Part shown: positions 53,671 to 56,578 of the stretch, piece after piece
Numbering within the stretch: position 1 is the stretch's first letter
Layout of the letters: every line of letters starts with the position of its first letter
Origin: Selenomonadaceae bacterium
GTDB lineage: Bacteria; Bacillota; Negativicutes; Selenomonadales; Selenomonadaceae
Assembly (NCBI GenBank): GCA_017428215.1
Contig: JAFRRH010000070.1
Location: 1-56,578 of the forward strand
Reading direction: 5' to 3'
Length of the DNA: 56,578 nucleotides
Notes under the pieces: generated by a model
Seen by the model: the letters and a program-made list of their open reading frames with translations, nothing else
Database searches by the model: none
What the model was told of the DNA's origin: nothing
Made by a program: the position numbers and the translations under genes

Positions 53671-54417
53671 TTATTTGGGCGTGAAATTTTCGCTGTGGAT
53701 AGCAACGCCGTCATAAATTTGGAAATGGGAAATGGTGCCGACAATGCTAGCACTGAGAGTATAATTATTGGTGCCAAGAAAAATATAACGCGCCAATCGC
53801 TCAATGGAGCAAGTTTGAGTTGCTTTAAGTTCGCCGTCGATAAAATATTTGAGTGCTGAATCGTCGTGAGAATAATTTAATTCGAAATGACGAAGAGCCC
53901 CAATCAAATTACTAAGTGTTACAGAACCAAGAAAAGAGCCACTGCCGTTAAATACTTCAGTGGAAAAAGAGGAGGCGGTATTGTCCCTGCGCAAATCAAT
54001 TTCCCCTAAACGTGCATTGCTCAAGGAAGCCGCCGCCGAAAAAGGCGCACAGTAACCCGCAGAAGAAGAATCCATATTGGCATAAAAACGGATAGTGAAA
54101 TCTTGCCCGCCGAAAGTGACTGGCTCATTAGAGCGCAGATAAGTTTTATTGAAATTAGCGGCCCCATCAGAAACGGTGACAGTGCCGGCCGGGTTCCACA
54201 CGACGGAGCAGTTATCGGTTAAATCTTCGTTAAAGGGGCTATCGACGATTAAATATTGGCTGTAGTCAGATGTGGACTGTTGGTCGCCCGAATTACCGAA
54301 AATGTTATCAAGCATAGCGGTAATGTCAGCGTCGGAGGCAGTCTTTTGCTCAATATAATTTTTCGCGCCAGATAAAGCGGCTCGCAAATGTTGTTCAAGA
54401 ATAACATTGTTAGCCAT
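53671..54417 (-). CDS. Fibre-cassette protein with LamG-like lectin domain
   Basis: 248 residues. N-terminal helix LEQHLRAALSGAKNYIEQK, then DADITAMLDNIFGN. Residues ~55-245 are a concanavalin-type jelly roll (FTIRFYANMDSSSAGYCAPF, HFELNYSHDDSALKYFIDGE, GTISHFQIYDG). Probable carbohydrate-binding receptor protein. Start follows AAGGAGGTTTTTCT. Confidence 0.7.
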   Translation of the reverse strand: MANNVILEQHLRAALSGAKNYIEQKTASDADITAMLDNIFGNSGDQQSTSDYSQYLIVDSPFNEDLTDNCSVVWNPAGTVTVSDGAANFNKTYLRSNEPVTFGGQDFTIRFYANMDSSSAGYCAPFSAAASLSNARLGEIDLRRDNTASSFSTEVFNGSGSFLGSVTLSNLIGALRHFELNYSHDDSALKYFIDGELKATQTCSIERLARYIFLGTNNYTLSASIVGTISHFQIYDGVAIHSENFTPK

Positions 54418-54504
54418 AGAAAAACCTCCTTAAAAACAAACGGGCAGGAGCAAAGTTCCGCCCGCCATTTTAGAGTAAGTCAAGAATTAGTCGCCGTCGA
54501 TTTA

Positions 54505-55227
54505 TTATTCAGAGGGGAAATATTCTTCAAGCATTGCGTTGACATCAGCGTCGATAGCAATCTTAATGCCACTATCGACGATTGCGCCATTAGCACCAAA
54601 GACAACGATATTGCCGCTTACGCCCTGAACTTTATCGACTTTGCCGCTAAGGTCGATGTTAACGGCTTTATTAGCGTCGGGAGTAAGAGCAGAGCCGTCA
54701 ACTTTCACGGTCTCGATAACGTTTACATCTGCGTTTTCGGCAATGCCCGCGAGTTTGGTTTTCTCTGCGGTCGTGTAATCGTTAGTCGAAAGAATTTTGG
54801 AGCCGTCTTTTTGGACGTAATTGGTGAGGTTGATAGTGCCGCCGAAATTATCCCAACCTGTGGAAGTCTTGACGACGTTATCACCAGCTTTGATAGCAAC
54901 GCCGTTTTCGTCGGTGCCGCCTGCCGCAGTGATGTTGTACATGTCGCCGACTTCAGCATTGAGAGGCAACGCCGCGAAGGAAGCAACGGAGCCTTTGACT
55001 TTAACACCGCCGCTAATATCGGACTTGAGAGCGTAGTTGGAAAGGTCGATGTTGACGGCTTTGTTAGCGTCGGGGGTAAGGGCTACGTTATTAACCTTGA
55101 CGGTATCAATGACGTTAGCTTCTGCGCCGTCGTATTTGGTGTCGAGCGCAGTGAGTTCGGTTTTAACTTTGCTAGCGAGACTGGCGAGGTGACCGAGTTT
55201 CGCCACATCGTTTGCGTTGTAAGACAT
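54505..55227 (-). CDS. Tail fibre protein with repeated fibre modules
   Basis: 240 residues from the ATG at 55227 (AAGGAGAGATTCTTT). Anchor-type helix KLGHLASLASKVKTEL. Two copies of VNNVALTPDANKAVNIDLSN-type segments (about 45 and 180). A fibre domain, SFAALPLNAEVGDMYNITAA then GWDNFGGTINLTNY, is typical of phage fibres. It ends DADVNAMLEEYFPSE, the cassette's terminal motif. Receptor-binding fibre is the best reading. Confidence 0.7.
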   Translation of the reverse strand: MSYNANDVAKLGHLASLASKVKTELTALDTKYDGAEANVIDTVKVNNVALTPDANKAVNIDLSNYALKSDISGGVKVKGSVASFAALPLNAEVGDMYNITAAGGTDENGVAIKAGDNVVKTSTGWDNFGGTINLTNYVQKDGSKILSTNDYTTAEKTKLAGIAENADVNVIETVKVDGSALTPDANKAVNIDLSGKVDKVQGVSGNIVVFGANGAIVDSGIKIAIDADVNAMLEEYFPSE

Positions 55228-55296
55228 AAAGAATCTCTCCTTAAATATATTTTTCAAACGCCGCAATGTGTGCACTCAAAGGGCGATTGATTGCGA

Positions 55297-55659
55297 TTAA
55301 TTGTTATTCCACATGTCATTCACATCTGCGTCAAAATCGGTTGCAGAGGAATCACCTGTGGTGTCATTCCAAATATCGTCTATATTGAAATTTTGCTCGC
55401 TTGTACTGCTTGAATTTGACGAGCCGCCGCCGCCCGAATCAACGCTAAAAGGAACGACGCGAGCTTCACTATTACCGTCAATACAGCGCAGATAAATCGT
55501 AACGTTTTGGAATGTATATTTTTGCAGAGGCTCAAGTAAAAGCCCGCTACTTGGCTCATTAGAATTTGAAACTTCGATTGTTTTGAATCGGCTCGGATTT
55601 TGAATCGTGCCAGAAGTTTCGCTGATTTTAGTGAATTGTTTAGAGAGAGGATAGTTCAT
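55297..55659 (-). CDS. Fibre-associated protein with terminal acidic/Trp motifs
   Basis: 120 residues. Residues 1-75 are a small beta domain (SRFKTIEVSNSNEPSSGLLL, TFQNVTIYLRCIDGNSEARV). A Gly/Ser linker follows, and then two copies of an acidic-aromatic motif (NFNIDDIWND and DFDADVNDMWNN). The motif resembles DxDxxLDxIFN endings of other fibre genes. Overlaps the holin stop by 4 bp. Confidence 0.55.
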   Translation of the reverse strand: MNYPLSKQFTKISETSGTIQNPSRFKTIEVSNSNEPSSGLLLEPLQKYTFQNVTIYLRCIDGNSEARVVPFSVDSGGGGSSNSSSTSEQNFNIDDIWNDTTGDSSATDFDADVNDMWNNN

Positions 55660-55961
55660 TGCAAATCACCTCTTACTTTTGAATGCTTGCTCGTGATTAA
55701 ATTGCGTAACTCGTTAAAATTACGCGAGGAATTTTCTTCGAGCTTATCAAGTCGTTTTTCGATGTCAGAAAGTTGGAAACTGAAACTGTTGATTTTTTCA
55801 GTAAGCTTTGTGATAGAATCAGCCAAAGCTTTTTGAGATTCGGATAAAGTAGCAGTCGTTTTTGTTAGTTCGGTCAAAGAACTCAAGCCTTTAGTGAGTA
55901 AAAGCAAAGTAACGACGCCCAAAATGCCAAATTCAGCACATTTCAAAACTAAATCTTCCAT
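55656..55961 (-). CDS. BhlA/UviB-like holin
   Basis: 101 residues from the ATG at 55961 (AAGGAAGTG 5 bp upstream). One N-terminal membrane helix (FGILGVVTLLLLTKGLSSL), then a long charged coiled coil (QKALADSITKLTEKINSFSF, IEKRLDKLEENSSRNFNELR) and a basic tail. This is the plan of BhlA/UviB holin-like proteins. It lies in the same operon as the GH25 endolysin, though separated by fibre genes. Confidence 0.75.
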   Translation of the reverse strand: MEDLVLKCAEFGILGVVTLLLLTKGLSSLTELTKTTATLSESQKALADSITKLTEKINSFSFQLSDIEKRLDKLEENSSRNFNELRNLITSKHSKVRGDLQ

Positions 55962-55974
55962 AAAAATCACTTCC

Positions 55975-56578
55975 TTAAGTGGAAAGAGCAAAAATTTCCC
56001 CTTTGTACATAATATTAACAATGGAGGCATTAGAACTGCTCGGTGAAACGAGCGGATTGTACCAGTTAAGACCGTTCCAGCGAATGGTAACGGCGGGAGA
56101 TTCCGCAGACAAGGTAAAGGGCACAAGGACATTTTCGCCGTTATGCCTGACTGCTAATCTAAGTACAAGTTGTTTGTTGCCAATTATTAAATCAAAGGCA
56201 AATGCCTCTGGTTTAACGTGGAAGCCGTTATCGGCTCCAACCAAGAATTCAAAAGCGTATGCTCTAGGTCTAACGTGAAAGCCGTTATCTGTACCCGCTA
56301 AAAATTCAAAAGCGAATGCTTCAGGCTTGATGTGAAAACCGCTGTCAGTCCCAACTAAGAATTCAAAAGCATACGCTCTGGGTGTAATATGAAATCCTTC
56401 TTTATCAGAAGTATCAGGTGGTAAAATAGCATAAGCTTCTGGTTTGACATGGAAACCATTTTCACCCGAAGTTAGAATAGCATAAGCCTCTGGTTTGACA
56501 TGGAAACCATTTTCACCCGAAGTTAGAATAGCATAAGCCTCTGGTTTGACATGGAAACCATTTTCACCCGAAGTTAGA
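55975..56578 (-). CDS. Tandem-repeat fibre-like protein, C-terminal part (continues at base 1)
   Basis: Open from the right window edge to the stop at 55975. It encodes three near-identical 17-residue repeats (NGFHVKPEAYAILTSGE type), then diverged ~20-residue repeats (FEFLVGADNGFHVKPEAFAF, FEFLAGTDNGFHVRPRAYAF). The conserved C-terminal domain follows (VTIRWNGLNWYNPLVSPSSS, GEIFALST), shared with the gene at 366-773. The repeat core G-F-H-[VI]-[KR]-P-[ER]-A-[YF]-A-F predicts one beta turn plus strands per unit. The N-terminal part is at 1-362. Located next to the holin gene. Confidence 0.7.
   Translation of the reverse strand, partial: LTSGENGFHVKPEAYAILTSGENGFHVKPEAYAILTSGENGFHVKPEAYAILPPDTSDKEGFHITPRAYAFEFLVGTDSGFHIKPEAFAFEFLAGTDNGFHVRPRAYAFEFLVGADNGFHVKPEAFAFDLIIGNKQLVLRLAVRHNGENVLVPFTLSAESPAVTIRWNGLNWYNPLVSPSSSNASIVNIMYKGEIFALST
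56435..56578. repeat. 51-bp tandem repeat array, right end
   Basis: Units begin at 56435, 56486 and 56537; the last is cut after 42 bp by the window edge. Same unit as at base 1, so the two arrays are parts of one array. Confidence 0.95.

Noticed and set aside
54388..55290. 300-codon plus-strand open frame across the fibre cassette
   Set aside because: It runs antisense to two well-supported fibre genes with strong ribosome sites; it has no start site of its own.

Overview
The window looks like a nearly complete 56.6 kb genome of a short-tailed (podovirus-like) double-stranded DNA phage. It carries a P22-type portal, a PBSX-type terminase, a DUF4043/N4-gp56-type capsid protein, ejection proteins that include a 3240-residue polyvalent protein, and no tape measure or tail tube. 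Both window ends lie in the same 51-bp tandem repeat inside one leftward gene. Joining the ends keeps that gene in frame but lacks 9 bp of a repeat unit. The molecule is therefore probably circular or circularly permuted, with the contig broken inside the repeat array. The host is probably an anaerobic Firmicute of the Negativicutes type. This is inferred from the N-terminal FxLQRF peptides on two virion proteins, strong AGGAGG ribosome sites, a glycyl-radical (class III RNR-like) protein and a GH25 endolysin.

Layout. (a) 52.3-56.6 kb plus 1-30.6 kb, leftward: late module. It runs from two small regulatory or membrane genes, through terminase, portal, scaffold, capsid, adaptor and propeller, an 18-residue-repeat protein, the ejection proteins and a large receptor-binding/fibre cassette, to a BhlA-like holin and the endolysin. 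(b) 30.75-34.9 kb, rightward: a consensus promoter, a ~700-nt gene-free highly structured leader that I regard as a large ornate non-coding RNA candidate, nine small genes separated by stem-loops, and a strong terminator. (c) 45.0-34.9 kb, leftward: early replication and recombination operon with two Bro-N antirepressors, an initiator containing iterons, RecT, Gam, DnaB, RusA, HU and an ArpU-like late regulator. (d) 45.1-46.5 kb, rightward: XRE repressor plus a GIY-YIG/XRE fusion. (e) 46.5-50.6 kb, mixed strands: ssb, two copies of a KTSC convergent gene pair, many small membrane proteins and a tRNA-like element, controlled from a second divergent XRE switch at 50.6-50.7 kb. (f) 51.2-52.2 kb: a solitary moron-like gene with its own terminator.

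Working model (inference): two separate XRE switches with palindromic operators repress two leftward early operons, and two Bro-N/ANT antirepressors may relieve them. Early transcription from 45 kb supplies the initiator, which I propose acts on four 12-bp iterons inside its own gene and on four matching iterons in a gene-free gap between terS and terL. The ArpU-like protein at the end of the early operon would turn on the late module. Lysogeny-type regulation is present, but I found no integrase, transposase or partition gene.
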